A stretch of DNA of 64,000 nt. Source: Acidovorax sp. FHTAMBA (lineage in GTDB: Bacteria; Pseudomonadota; Gammaproteobacteria; Burkholderiales; Burkholderiaceae_C). The notes under the pieces are model-generated. The model saw only the letters and a list, made by a program, of their open reading frames with translations, made no database searches and was not told the DNA's origin. The position numbers and the translations under genes are program-made. Every line of letters starts with the position of its first letter. Positions within the stretch are counted from its first letter, which is position 1. Location of the stretch: assembly GCF_038958875.1 (NCBI RefSeq), contig NZ_CP152407.1, forward strand, positions 2,425,501 to 2,489,500, in the 5' to 3' direction. This document shows positions 9,828-18,418 of this stretch, piece by piece.

Positions 9828-11633
9828 ATGAGAGTTTCCGATTTACGCATTGGCGTCAAGCTGGGTGCGGGTTTTCTGGCGGTGGTGCTGCTCACCACCG
9901 TGCTGGGGCTGATCGCGCTGGTGCAGATGGCGCGCATCAACGCCAATTCCGAACAGATCGCCACCAACCTGCTGCCCAGCGTGGAAAAGACGGGCGATCT
10001 GCGTGTGCTCTACAACCGCATGCGCCGCTCGGAGGCCGGTATGGTCACTTCGCGCAGCCAGCCTGAAGTCAAGGCCTTTTCCGAGCAGGTGGCCCTGCGC
10101 GCGAAGGATATCGCGCAGCTGGAATCCACCTACGAACCCTTGATCGACGGTGACAAGGAGCGCGAAATCTACGCCGCCTACAAGCAGCGCAAGGCTGAAT
10201 ACGCCGACATGCAGGCCAAGCTGACGGAGATTGCCAACGGTGTGGACTTCAGCACCGCGGAAACCCTGGAGATCACCGGTGATGCGCTGTCGATGATGTA
10301 TGCCGGTGAATCTGAAGCCGCGTTTGTCGCTGTGGCCGAGACGCTGGGCCAGATGCAGAAGCTCAACTCCGAAAACGCACTGCAGGCCAGCGAAGAAGCC
10401 CGGCAGGTTTTCAACATGGCGCGTGCGTCCCTGTTGATCACGATGGGTGTGTGCGTGCTGCTCGCTGCCTTGCTGGGGGTGGGTATCACCCGGGCCGTCA
10501 CGCGCCCGGCCGACCATGCCGTGCGTGCAGCCCGTGCCATTGCCGAAGGCAACCTCACGGCAGACGTGCCCCCAGGCGGCAAGGACGAGATGGGCCAGCT
10601 GCTCAACGCCTTGCGCGACATGCGCGACAACCTGGCGCGTGTCGTGTCGGGCGTGCGCGGCAACGCCGAAGGCGTGGCGTCTGCCAGCTCACAGATTGCC
10701 TCGGGCAACAACGACCTGTCGGCGCGCACCGAGCAGCAGGCCAGCGCACTGGAAGAAACGGCAGCCTCCATGGAAGAGCTGGGCTCCACCGTACGCCAGA
10801 ACGCCGACAACGCCCGCGCAGCCAACCAGCTCGCTGTCAGCGCCTCCACCGTGGCCGTGCAGGGCGGCGACGTGGTGGCCGAAGTGGTCGAGACCATGAA
10901 AGGCATCAACGACAGCAGTAAGAAGATTGCCGACATCATCAGCGTCATCGACGGCATCGCCTTCCAGACCAACATCCTGGCGCTCAACGCCGCCGTGGAA
11001 GCCGCCCGCGCCGGCGAACAAGGCCGCGGCTTTGCCGTGGTGGCCGGAGAAGTGCGCAGCCTGGCCGGGCGCAGCGCCGAAGCCGCCAAGGAAATCAAAA
11101 GCCTCATCACCGCCAGCGTCGAACGCGTGGAACAAGGTACCGCCCTGGTCGATAAAGCCGGAGCCACGATGACCGAAGTGGTGAGCGCCATCCGGCGCGT
11201 GACCGACATCATGGGCGAGATCAGCGCCGCCAGCAGCGAACAAAGCGCTGGCGTAGGCCAGGTGGGCGAAGCCGTCACGCAAATGGACCAGGCCACCCAG
11301 CAAAACGCCGCCCTGGTGGAAGAAATGGCCGCCGCTGCCAGCGCACTGAACGCCCAGGCGGGAGAACTGGTCAACGCCGTAGCCGTCTTCAAGCTCGACG
11401 CCAGCGCCACCACCCGCACCGCCAGCCCTGTGGCCCGCAGCGCCCCGGCCGCAGCACCCCGCGCACCCATCCCCGCGCCCCAGCGCACAGCGGCCAAAAG
11501 CGTGGGCAGCGCAACGCGCAAAGCCAGCGCCCCGGCCAGCCTGCAAGCGCCCAAGGCCAGCGCGGCCAGCAAGCCGCCAGCGCCAGCCCCGGCGGCCAAG
11601 GGCGGCAGCGAGGACGACTGGGAAAGCTTCTGA
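9828..11633 (+). CDS. Methyl-accepting chemotaxis protein (receptor 1)
   Basis: A transmembrane chemoreceptor controlling the CheA/CheW complex. The 601-residue protein has TM1 (about 11-33), a periplasmic four-helix-type sensor, TM2 (about 200-222), HAMP (about 223-275) and a long coiled-coil signalling domain whose conserved tip is NILALNAAVEAARAGEQGRG (about 382-401). An Ala/Pro/Lys-rich linker (about 525-590) leads to a C-terminal DDWESF, which fits the xWxxF tether that recruits CheR/CheB in some receptors. Ligand unknown. A 302-nt stretch is nearly identical to the broken receptor gene downstream. Confidence 0.95.
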   Translation: MRVSDLRIGVKLGAGFLAVVLLTTVLGLIALVQMARINANSEQIATNLLPSVEKTGDLRVLYNRMRRSEAGMVTSRSQPEVKAFSEQVALRAKDIAQLESTYEPLIDGDKEREIYAAYKQRKAEYADMQAKLTEIANGVDFSTAETLEITGDALSMMYAGESEAAFVAVAETLGQMQKLNSENALQASEEARQVFNMARASLLITMGVCVLLAALLGVGITRAVTRPADHAVRAARAIAEGNLTADVPPGGKDEMGQLLNALRDMRDNLARVVSGVRGNAEGVASASSQIASGNNDLSARTEQQASALEETAASMEELGSTVRQNADNARAANQLAVSASTVAVQGGDVVAEVVETMKGINDSSKKIADIISVIDGIAFQTNILALNAAVEAARAGEQGRGFAVVAGEVRSLAGRSAEAAKEIKSLITASVERVEQGTALVDKAGATMTEVVSAIRRVTDIMGEISAASSEQSAGVGQVGEAVTQMDQATQQNAALVEEMAAAASALNAQAGELVNAVAVFKLDASATTRTASPVARSAPAAAPRAPIPAPQRTAAKSVGSATRKASAPASLQAPKASAASKPPAPAPAAKGGSEDDWESF

Positions 11634-11665
11634 GCGGGGGCGGCAGGCCCCTGAGAAGCAGAGCG

Positions 11666-11727
11666 AAAAATAGCAGTCAAAACAGGCTCCAGCGCTTATC
11701 CATAAAGCGCTGGCAGCTATCAAAATA
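11666..11727 (+). repeat. Copy 4 of the AGCGCTT element (after receptor 1)
   Basis: Forward form: GGCTCCAGCGCTT, loop ATCCAT, AAAGCGCTGGCAGCTATC, AAAATAA. This is one of the best copies: CCAGCGCTT pairs with AAGCGCTGG without mismatch. Confidence 0.85.
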
Positions 11728-11757
11728 AAGCACGCAGGGGGCAACCCTTGCGTGCTT
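11728..11757. terminator. Putative terminator between receptor 1 and the lipase-like gene
   Basis: AAGCACGCA (11728-11736) pairs with TGCGTGCTT (11749-11757), with an inner GGG/CCC. The genes converge here; T- or A-rich flanks are short on both sides, so termination in either direction is possible but not strong. Confidence 0.55.
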
Positions 11758-11803
11758 TGTGCTTGGTGAGGGATGGGCGGTGGCCGCGCCAGGGCGCGAC
11801 GGC

Positions 11804-12610
11804 TTACCGGTGCGGGTCCGGATAGACCAGGTGCAGCCCCGGAGCCTTGGGCCGCTGAAACGGCCGCCACGCCATGCTGGGGCCCTGGGGTTGGCCCAGG
11901 CGGTCGGCCACGGCCCACCAGGCGCTGGGGTTCAGGCCGATGCCAAAGTGGCTTGCCACCACCTCGATGTTTTCGGTGTTCGGGTTGTGCGGTGCGGGGG
12001 CCTGAATGCTGCCGCGCCAGGCCACCACGCCATCGGTGCGCGAGTAGATGCTGGTGGTGGGCACGGGCGGCGCCTCGGGCAGGTTGTAGCTCTCGGTTTC
12101 GCGCTCGATGCTGCGGCCGCTGGCAAACTGGTAAATGCGCCAGGCATTGGTGGACGTGTGCGGCCCGGCAAAGGGCGTGCCCAGTGTCACCACGCAGCGC
12201 ACCAGCTCGGGCATTTCCTTGGCGAGCTCCCGCGCGTAAACGCCGCCCAGGCTCCAGCCGATCAGGCTCACCTTGCCGCCACTGGCCTGGGCGGTTTCCT
12301 GCAACTGGCGCTTGGCGTTTTCCAGCACGCCCTCGCGGGGGCCCAGGTTCAGGCCCTGGCCCCAGCCCTGGGTGTCGTAATTGCGCGAATCCAGGTAGCG
12401 GCGAAGCGGCGCGGTGGTGGCGTCCCCTGCCGTGAGGCCGGGAAACACGATCACCGCGTGGCCGTCACCCAGGGGTGCGCGCTGCAGCACCGGCCACGCG
12501 GGCAGCACCGCGCCAAACTCCCAGGGCGCGCGCAGCTCCAGCGCCAAAAGCGGCAGGCCGGGCGGCGGCATGTGGTCGGGGTCGGTGTTTCGGGTCCTGA
12601 AAAGCGGCAT
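11804..12610 (-). CDS. Alpha/beta-fold hydrolase (lipase/esterase-like)
   Basis: A probable cytoplasmic serine hydrolase of 268 residues. The nucleophile elbow is GWSLGG with Ser at about residue 120, in a lipase-like context (VSLIGWSLGGVYARELA). A likely catalytic Asp lies in YSRTDGVV and a His in ASHFGIG. VIVFPGL before the elbow fits the oxyanion-loop region. No signal peptide is apparent. I chose MPLFRTRN at 12610; an ATG at 12727 would add 39 poorly conserved residues. Substrate unknown. It interrupts the chemotaxis block and is convergent with receptor 1. Confidence 0.75.
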   Translation of the reverse strand: MPLFRTRNTDPDHMPPPGLPLLALELRAPWEFGAVLPAWPVLQRAPLGDGHAVIVFPGLTAGDATTAPLRRYLDSRNYDTQGWGQGLNLGPREGVLENAKRQLQETAQASGGKVSLIGWSLGGVYARELAKEMPELVRCVVTLGTPFAGPHTSTNAWRIYQFASGRSIERETESYNLPEAPPVPTTSIYSRTDGVVAWRGSIQAPAPHNPNTENIEVVASHFGIGLNPSAWWAVADRLGQPQGPSMAWRPFQRPKAPGLHLVYPDPHR

Positions 12611-12966
12611 GGGTCGTCGGTGAAAAAGCAGGGGCAAGGTGGCGCCCCAGGGCAGGCGGGGGCGGTCACCCCCAAAACGCATCCCGAGGGACGCTGGTGG
12701 ACGGTAGCATTTTTTTGACCGCGACAACCGGTGCGCCGTGGAGCTAGCTCTCCAAACCCAATGCGTGCTGCGAGGTGGTGATGGCGCGCCCCCAACGGGG
12801 TTACTGCCAAGTTGTTAGCAAATGCAACGGCAGCCTGCTATCCTGCAAACCACGCCTGCACCGCACGGGTTGCGTTCGGCAGCCTTGTTGGCACCCCTTT
12901 GGGGGATCTCGCATGGGTGCCCTGAACCGCGCGCCCTTCCCATTCCGTTCCGAGAAAGTACGCGCC
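12611..12966. other. 356-bp gap between the lipase-like gene and cheW
   Basis: This divergent intergenic region must hold promoters for both neighbours, but I see no strong -35/-10 pair. An alternative upstream start for each gene falls inside it (12727 minus; 12913 plus). CCCCTTTGGGGG near 12894 is a short palindrome. Nothing else recognisable. Confidence 0.5.
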
Positions 12967-13491
12967 ATGACCGCTGTTTCCGCCCACGCACCCTCCGCCT
13001 CCCGCTCTTCTGCCGCGTCCGGGGTGGAAGCGGCCGGCGAGTTCCTGACCTTTCGCCTTGGCTCCGAGGAATATGGCATCGACATCCTGCGCGTGCAGGA
13101 AATCCGCTCGTACGAGCGACCTACGCGGCTGGCACAGTCGCCTGACTACATCAAGGGCGTGATTGACCTGCGCGGTCGCATCGTGCCCATCCTGGATCTG
13201 CGCCTGAAGCTGCAGTGCCCCGACGCCAACTACACCGACTTCACCGTGGTCATCATTCTGGACATTGGTGGCACCGTCATTGGCGCGGTGGTGGACGCGG
13301 TGGCCGATGTGGTCACCCTCACGCCGGACGTGATCAAGCCTGCCCCGCAGTTCGAACGCCACGGCAACGTGGACCCCAGTTTCGTCACCGGCATCGCCAG
13401 CCTGGGCGACCGGATGCTGATCGTGATGGACATCGAAGCGCTGCTGAGCAGCGACGAGATAGGGCTGGTGACAAAAGTTGCAAACGGGTAA
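12967..13491 (+). CDS. cheW: Chemotaxis coupling protein CheW
   Basis: CheW links receptors to the CheA kinase. The 174-residue protein has a Ser/Ala-rich N-terminal extension of about 25 residues and then the CheW domain: FRLGSEEYGIDILRVQEIR and GVIDLRGRIVPILDLRLKL. A GAGAAAG site lies near the ATG at 12967. Upstream ATG at 12913 is possible. It precedes two receptor genes, so it probably serves local receptors; no cheA is in the window. Confidence 0.95.
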   Translation: MTAVSAHAPSASRSSAASGVEAAGEFLTFRLGSEEYGIDILRVQEIRSYERPTRLAQSPDYIKGVIDLRGRIVPILDLRLKLQCPDANYTDFTVVIILDIGGTVIGAVVDAVADVVTLTPDVIKPAPQFERHGNVDPSFVTGIASLGDRMLIVMDIEALLSSDEIGLVTKVANG

Positions 13492-13542
13492 GGTAAGCAC
13501 ACCCGCAGTTTTCTGGCCCAACGTTTTGAGGAGGCAGCAACG

Positions 13543-15176
13543 ATGAACAAACTGAAGATTTCGACCCGTCTGGCGGTTGCGTTTGCGATCATGGTGCTGC
13601 TTCTGGCGACCCTGGGTTCGGTGGCGCTGCTTCGGTCTGCCACCCAGCGGGCAGCGCTGGACGACATTGTGGAAATGCGCATACCGATCACCAAGTCGCT
13701 GGGCATGGTGGCAGACGGGGTGAACGTGCAGGCCATTCAGCTGCGCAACCTCGCCATCTTCAGCACGGAGGCCATCACCAGGTCCTCGCGCGAGCGCATC
13801 ACGGCGGTGCGCGGCACGCTGGCCGAGCAGTTCAAAGTGCTGGACTCGCTCATCCACTCCGACAAGGGCCGCGAGATCCAGGCGCGCATGCAGCAGCACC
13901 GCGCAGAGTTCCTGAAGCTCGGTGACCAGTACATTGCCATGCTGCAGCAGGGCCAGAAGGATGAAGCTCTTCGCATGCTGGAAGAAACCCTGCGGCCCGT
14001 GCAGCAGGCTTACCAGGCCACCGTGGCAGAGCAGGTGACCTACCAGGCGCAGGTGACTGTAGAGGCCGGTGCGCGGGCAGACGCTGCCGCCAGTGCCTTG
14101 ATGCGGGATGTGCTCATCGCCGCCGCCATCGCCATTGCCATGGCGATCTTCCTGGCGGTCTCCATCTGGCGGTCTCCATCATCCGCTCCATCACCCGCCC
14201 TCTGGCGCAGGCTGTGGGCGCCGCAGACCGCGTGGCCGCGGGCGACCTGAGCGGCCAGATCGTCGTGCGCTCCACGGATGAAACCGGGCAACTGCTGGGC
14301 GCCCTGCAGCGCATGCAGCAAAGCCTGGTGAATACCGTGAGCTCGGTGCGCCAGAACGCCGAAGGCGTGGCGTCTGCCAGCTCGCAGATTGCCTCGGGCA
14401 ACAACGACCTGTCGGCGCGCACCGAGCAGCAGGCCAGCGCACTGGAAGAAACAGCAGCCTCCATGGAAGAGCTGGGCTCCACCGTGCGCCAGAACGCCGA
14501 CAACGCCCGCGCAGCCAACCAGCTCGCTGTCAGCGCCTCCACCGTGGCCGTGCAGGGCGGCGACGTGGTGGCTGAAGTGGTCGAGACCATGAAAGGCATC
14601 AACGACAGCAGCAAGAAGATTGCCGACATCATCAGCGTCATCGACGGCATCGCCTTTCAGACCAACATCTTGGCCCTGAACGCCGCGGTAGAGGCCGCCC
14701 GCGCCGGCGAACAAGGCCGGGGCTTTGCCGTGGTGGCCGGCGAGGTGCGCAGCCTGGCCCAGCGCAGTGCCGAGGCTGCCAAGGAGATCAGGCACCTCAT
14801 CCACGCCAGCGTGGAGCGCGTGGGCCAGGGCACCGCGCTGGTGGACAAGGCGGGCGCCACCATGACCGAGGTGGTCGCGTCCATCCGGCGGGTGACCGAC
14901 ATCATGGGCGAGATCAGCGCCGCCAGCAGCGAGCAGAGCACGGGCGTGTCGCAGGTGGGCGATGCCGTCACCCAGATGGACCAGGTCACGCAGCAAAACG
15001 CTGCACTGGTCGAGCAGATGGCGGCCGCCGCCAGCAGCCTCAGCCACCAGGCCCAGGCGCTGGTGGGCGCGGTGGCCGTTTTCAAGCTGACCGAAGATCA
15101 GACGCGCAGCGGCGCACCCCCGGTGCCCGCTGCCGAAAGCGGTGCAGTGCGGCGGGTGGCGCTGGCGTCTACGTAG
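13543..15176 (+). pseudogene. Methyl-accepting chemotaxis protein (receptor 2), frameshifted by a 14-bp duplication
   Basis: Two partial frames encode one receptor: 13543-14250 (two TM helices and a four-helix-type sensor, 235 residues) and the remainder to 15176 (HAMP end and full signalling domain). The break is a perfect tandem duplication of TGGCGGTCTCCATC (14153-14166 and 14167-14180). Removing one unit joins FLAVSI to IRSITRPLAQAVGAADRVAAGD, an ordinary TM2-HAMP junction, and restores a 539-residue protein. As written, translation ends at 14250 without a signalling domain. It may be a true null, a slipped-strand switch or an assembly error. An internal ATG at 14214 could give a soluble fragment. 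It has no C-terminal xWxxF tether. Confidence 0.9.
14153..14180 (+). repeat. 14-bp perfect tandem duplication causing the frameshift
   Basis: Two head-to-tail copies of TGGCGGTCTCCATC at 14153-14166 and 14167-14180. Fourteen is not a multiple of three, so the reading frame shifts. Confidence 0.97.
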
Positions 15177-15452
15177 CGGCGCCCAGGCCGCCGGAGCTGC
15201 TGACGTTTTCTGCTGCGCCGTCACTACCTGTTGGCACCCGCTGAGCTGACGACCCTTGAACGCTACTCAATGCATAGCGGTCAGCCTGAGCCCTGCCGAT
15301 TATTTTTTTCACTTTGTGGAAAAATAAAACGTATGCTTACTAAAATAACCCCACAAACAACGTGCGAATGACCCACGCAAGCACCTGCGTTCCGCATATC
15401 CATGGTGGGCAAATATTTGCTGCGTACCTCCCCATCTCCCACAAGGAACCCC

Positions 15453-17102
15453 ATGAACAATTTCAAGATCGGTACCCGGCTCGGGCTGGCGTTTGGTCTC
15501 GTGCTGCTGATTACCGCCGCCATTGCCACGCTGGGGGTCTGGCGACTTGCCGTGCTCAAGGACGCCAGCGTCCAGATCGCCAACGTCGAGATGGAGCGCA
15601 ATGCGCTGGCGCAGGATTGGAAGGCGGCGATCGATCTGAACTGGGTGCGGGCTTCGGCATCGCTCAAGGCCACGGACGAGGCGTATGTTCAATCGCTTTC
15701 GGCAGACATGACGGCCACATCCCAGCGCGCCAGCGAGGCGCAAAAGAAGCTCGAGGCGCTGGTGGACGACCCGCGCGGCAAAGAGCTGCTTGAACGCGTG
15801 GCCGCTACGCGGTCGGCCTATGTGGGCGCGCGGGCCAAGCTGCTCGAACGCAAAAAGGCGGGAGAAGACGTCTTTGCGCTGGTCGACAGCGAGCTGAAAC
15901 CGCTGGCGAGCGCCTACCTGCAATCGCTGGCCGATGTGGCCGACAACACGCGCAAGCAGCTCAAGGAGTTCGAGACCACCAACATCGCGTCTGCAGAGGT
16001 GAGCCAGTGGACCCTGGCGCTGGGTGCGGTGGCATCGGTGCTGCTGGGTGCGTTGTTCGCGTTGTGGACGGCGCGCTCCATCGTGGTGCCTGTGCAGCGC
16101 GCAGTGCAGACGGCCGACGAAATCAGCCATGGCAACCTGTCGCAGAACATTCAGACCGAAGGACGTGACGAGATGGCGCAACTGCTGCGTTCGCTGGGCG
16201 CGATGCAGCACAACCTTGCGCGCATCGTCGGGCATGTGCGTTCGGGCTCAGAAAGCGTGGCGACGGCGTCGCAGGAAATTGCCCAGGGCAACCACGACCT
16301 GAGCGCCCGCACGGAGCAGCAGGCCAGCGCGCTGGAGGAAACGGCCGCGTCGATGGAGGAGCTCAACTCCACCGTGCGCCAGAACGCCGACAACGCGCGC
16401 CAGGCCAATCAGCTGGCCCAGAGCGCCTCCACCGTGGCCGTGCGCGGCGGCGAAGTGGTGGGCCAGGTGGTGGGCACCATGAAAGGCATCCACGACAGCA
16501 GCAACAAGATCGCCGACATCATCGGCGTGATCGATAGCATTGCGTTTCAGACCAATATCCTCGCGCTCAACGCAGCGGTAGAAGCGGCGCGTGCCGGCGA
16601 GCAGGGGCGTGGCTTTGCGGTGGTGGCGTCGGAGGTGCGCAGTCTGGCAGGCCGCTCGGCCGATGCCGCCAAGGAGATCAAGACACTGATCAGCGACAGC
16701 GTGGAACGCGTGAGCGCGGGCACCACGCTGGTCGATCAGGCGGGGGCGACGATGGCAGAAGTGGTGAGCGCCATCCGGCGGGTGACCGATCTGATGGGGG
16801 AGATCAGTGCCGCCAGCTCGGAGCAGAGCCAGGGCGTCGCCCAAGTGGGCGAGGCCGTGACGCAGATGGACCAGGTCACCCAGCAAAATGCCGCGCTGGT
16901 GGAGGAAATGGCCGCTGCGGCCAGCAGCCTGAACAACCAGGCGCAGGACCTGGTGAGCACGGTGGCGTTCTTCAAACTTTCTGCGGAACAGGGCACCGCG
17001 GCAGGCGCCGATGCGCGACCCGCCGGCCATCTGCCGTCAAGCCGCGGGGCGTCGGCTGCAGGCCGTTTGCCCTTGGTCGCACCACAAAAGGCGCTGTCCT
17101 GA
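15453..17102 (+). CDS. Methyl-accepting chemotaxis protein (receptor 3)
   Basis: A complete 549-residue chemoreceptor: TM1 (about 10-32), a four-helix-bundle periplasmic sensor, TM2 (about 190-212), HAMP and a signalling domain with the conserved tip NILALNAAVEAARAGEQGRG. The tail is Gly/Ala/Arg-rich and lacks the xWxxF tether seen in receptor 1. The ATG at 15453 has an AAGGAA site; an in-frame ATG at 15402 is less likely. The sensor differs from receptors 1 and 2, so a different ligand is expected. The upstream 276 bp (15177-15452) includes an AT-rich stretch that probably holds its promoter. Confidence 0.95.
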   Translation: MNNFKIGTRLGLAFGLVLLITAAIATLGVWRLAVLKDASVQIANVEMERNALAQDWKAAIDLNWVRASASLKATDEAYVQSLSADMTATSQRASEAQKKLEALVDDPRGKELLERVAATRSAYVGARAKLLERKKAGEDVFALVDSELKPLASAYLQSLADVADNTRKQLKEFETTNIASAEVSQWTLALGAVASVLLGALFALWTARSIVVPVQRAVQTADEISHGNLSQNIQTEGRDEMAQLLRSLGAMQHNLARIVGHVRSGSESVATASQEIAQGNHDLSARTEQQASALEETAASMEELNSTVRQNADNARQANQLAQSASTVAVRGGEVVGQVVGTMKGIHDSSNKIADIIGVIDSIAFQTNILALNAAVEAARAGEQGRGFAVVASEVRSLAGRSADAAKEIKTLISDSVERVSAGTTLVDQAGATMAEVVSAIRRVTDLMGEISAASSEQSQGVAQVGEAVTQMDQVTQQNAALVEEMAAAASSLNNQAQDLVSTVAFFKLSAEQGTAAGADARPAGHLPSSRGASAAGRLPLVAPQKALS

Positions 17103-17153
17103 ACCGCGCTCCTGGCCTCCTGTATGGCCCCCGGAAGGGGCGAACTGAAGGCC

Positions 17154-18338
17154 TCAGGCGCCCGTCCTGAACGGGCTGCGGGCCTGCAGGTCACTCAGAT
17201 AGCCCTCCACCCCGAGGCCTTCGCGCGCCAGAAACCGCTCCACGGCGTCTGAAAAGGCCGGGTGGGCCATCCAGTGCGCGCTGGTGGCCTGCACGGGCAG
17301 CAGTGCGCGGGCCATCTTGTGTTCGCCCTGGGCGCCGCCTTCAAACCGCTGTACACCGTGGTCGATGCACCACTGCAGGGGCTGGTAGTAGCAGGCCTCA
17401 AAGTGCAGGCAGTCCACGCGCTCCAGCGCGCCCCAGTAGCGGCCGTAGGCGACGAAATTGTGGTCTTTTTGGCCGCTGGCGCTTTCTGGTAAAGCGCTGA
17501 TAGCTATTAAACTGGTAGCAATCGGTTTGCCCTCACGCTCTGCCACAAACAGCAGCCAGGCCTCGGGCATGTGCGCCGCCATGCGGGCGAAGAAGTCGCG
17601 GGTGAGGTAGGGCGGGTTGCCGTGTTCGAGGTAGGTGCGTTCGTAGCAGCGGTAGAAAAAGTCCCAGTCGGCCGCGCTGATGTTGGCCCCGCGCGACCAG
17701 CGGAATGTGACCCCGGCTTCTGCCACGCGGCGGCGCTCCTGGCGGATCTTCTTGCGCTTGTCCTGGGCGAGGCTGGCGAGGAAGTGGTCGAAGTCTGTGT
17801 ATTGGGCATTCTTCCAATGAAATTGCACGGTATGCCGCAGCATCAGGTCTTGCTGTGCACTGGTCAGCACGTCGTCGTCGCTGGCAAACAGGATGTGCAC
17901 GGACGACACGTTTTCATCCTCGCACCACTGGCACACCGCCTGCACCAGCAGGGCGCGCGTTGCTTCATCGCGGGCCATGAGCCGGGTGCCCGGCACGGGG
18001 GTGAAGGGCACGGCGATGACGGCCTTGGGGTAGTAGGGCACGCCGTGCTGCTCGTAGGCGCTGGCCCAGGCCCAGTCGAAGACGTACTCGCCGTAGGAGT
18101 GGCTTTTGAGGTACATGGGGCAGGCGGCGATCAACGTGTCACCATCCCACAAGGTCATGAAGCGCGGTGCCCAGCCGGTGCGCGGGGTGGCGCTGTCGCT
18201 TGTTTCCAGGGCGGCCAGGTACTCGTGGCGCATGAAGGGTGTGGGGTGGCTTTGCTGGGCCAGCAAGGTGTTCCAGGCGGCGGCGTCCACATCCAGCGGC
18301 GACGCAAGTACGCGGGCGATAATGGCAGCTTCAGCCAT
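17154..18338 (-). CDS. FemAB-like GNAT-fold acyltransferase (DUF482/PF04339)
   Basis: A 394-residue protein resembling the peptidoglycan/FemAB-like family PF04339; biochemical role uncertain. Recognisable segments are RKKIRQERRRVAEAGV, YERTYLEHGNPPYLTRDFF, YGRYWGA and RFEGGAQGEHK. The loop between SLIAI and VAYGRYWG (about residues 273-291) is encoded by a copy of the dispersed palindromic element (17466-17521), which keeps the frame open. The start at 18338 (MAEAAIIARV) is preferred over 18362. It is divergent from nadE with only 80 bp between starts. Confidence 0.82.
   Translation of the reverse strand: MAEAAIIARVLASPLDVDAAAWNTLLAQQSHPTPFMRHEYLAALETSDSATPRTGWAPRFMTLWDGDTLIAACPMYLKSHSYGEYVFDWAWASAYEQHGVPYYPKAVIAVPFTPVPGTRLMARDEATRALLVQAVCQWCEDENVSSVHILFASDDDVLTSAQQDLMLRHTVQFHWKNAQYTDFDHFLASLAQDKRKKIRQERRRVAEAGVTFRWSRGANISAADWDFFYRCYERTYLEHGNPPYLTRDFFARMAAHMPEAWLLFVAEREGKPIATSLIAISALPESASGQKDHNFVAYGRYWGALERVDCLHFEACYYQPLQWCIDHGVQRFEGGAQGEHKMARALLPVQATSAHWMAHPAFSDAVERFLAREGLGVEGYLSDLQARSPFRTGA
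17466..17521 (+). repeat. Copy 5 of the AGCGCTT element, inside the FemAB-like gene
   Basis: Forward form on the plus strand, so reverse relative to the gene: GGCCGCTGGCGCTT, loop, AAAGCGCTGATAGCTATTAA, then GGTAGCA. It is read through in frame and encodes roughly IAISALPESASGQK. Confidence 0.8.
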
Positions 18339-18418
18339 GCACACCCCGGTTTTGTCTTGCAAGCTGCGGGCCCGTGTGGGCGGTGTTCAACCTGGCCGCA
18401 GGGGCCGATTCCAGTTCC

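Noticed and set aside
15280..15310. A flagellar sigma-28 promoter before receptor 3 (GCCGATTA)
   Set aside because: The -10-like octamer is one base off and there is no TAAA-type -35 at the right distance.
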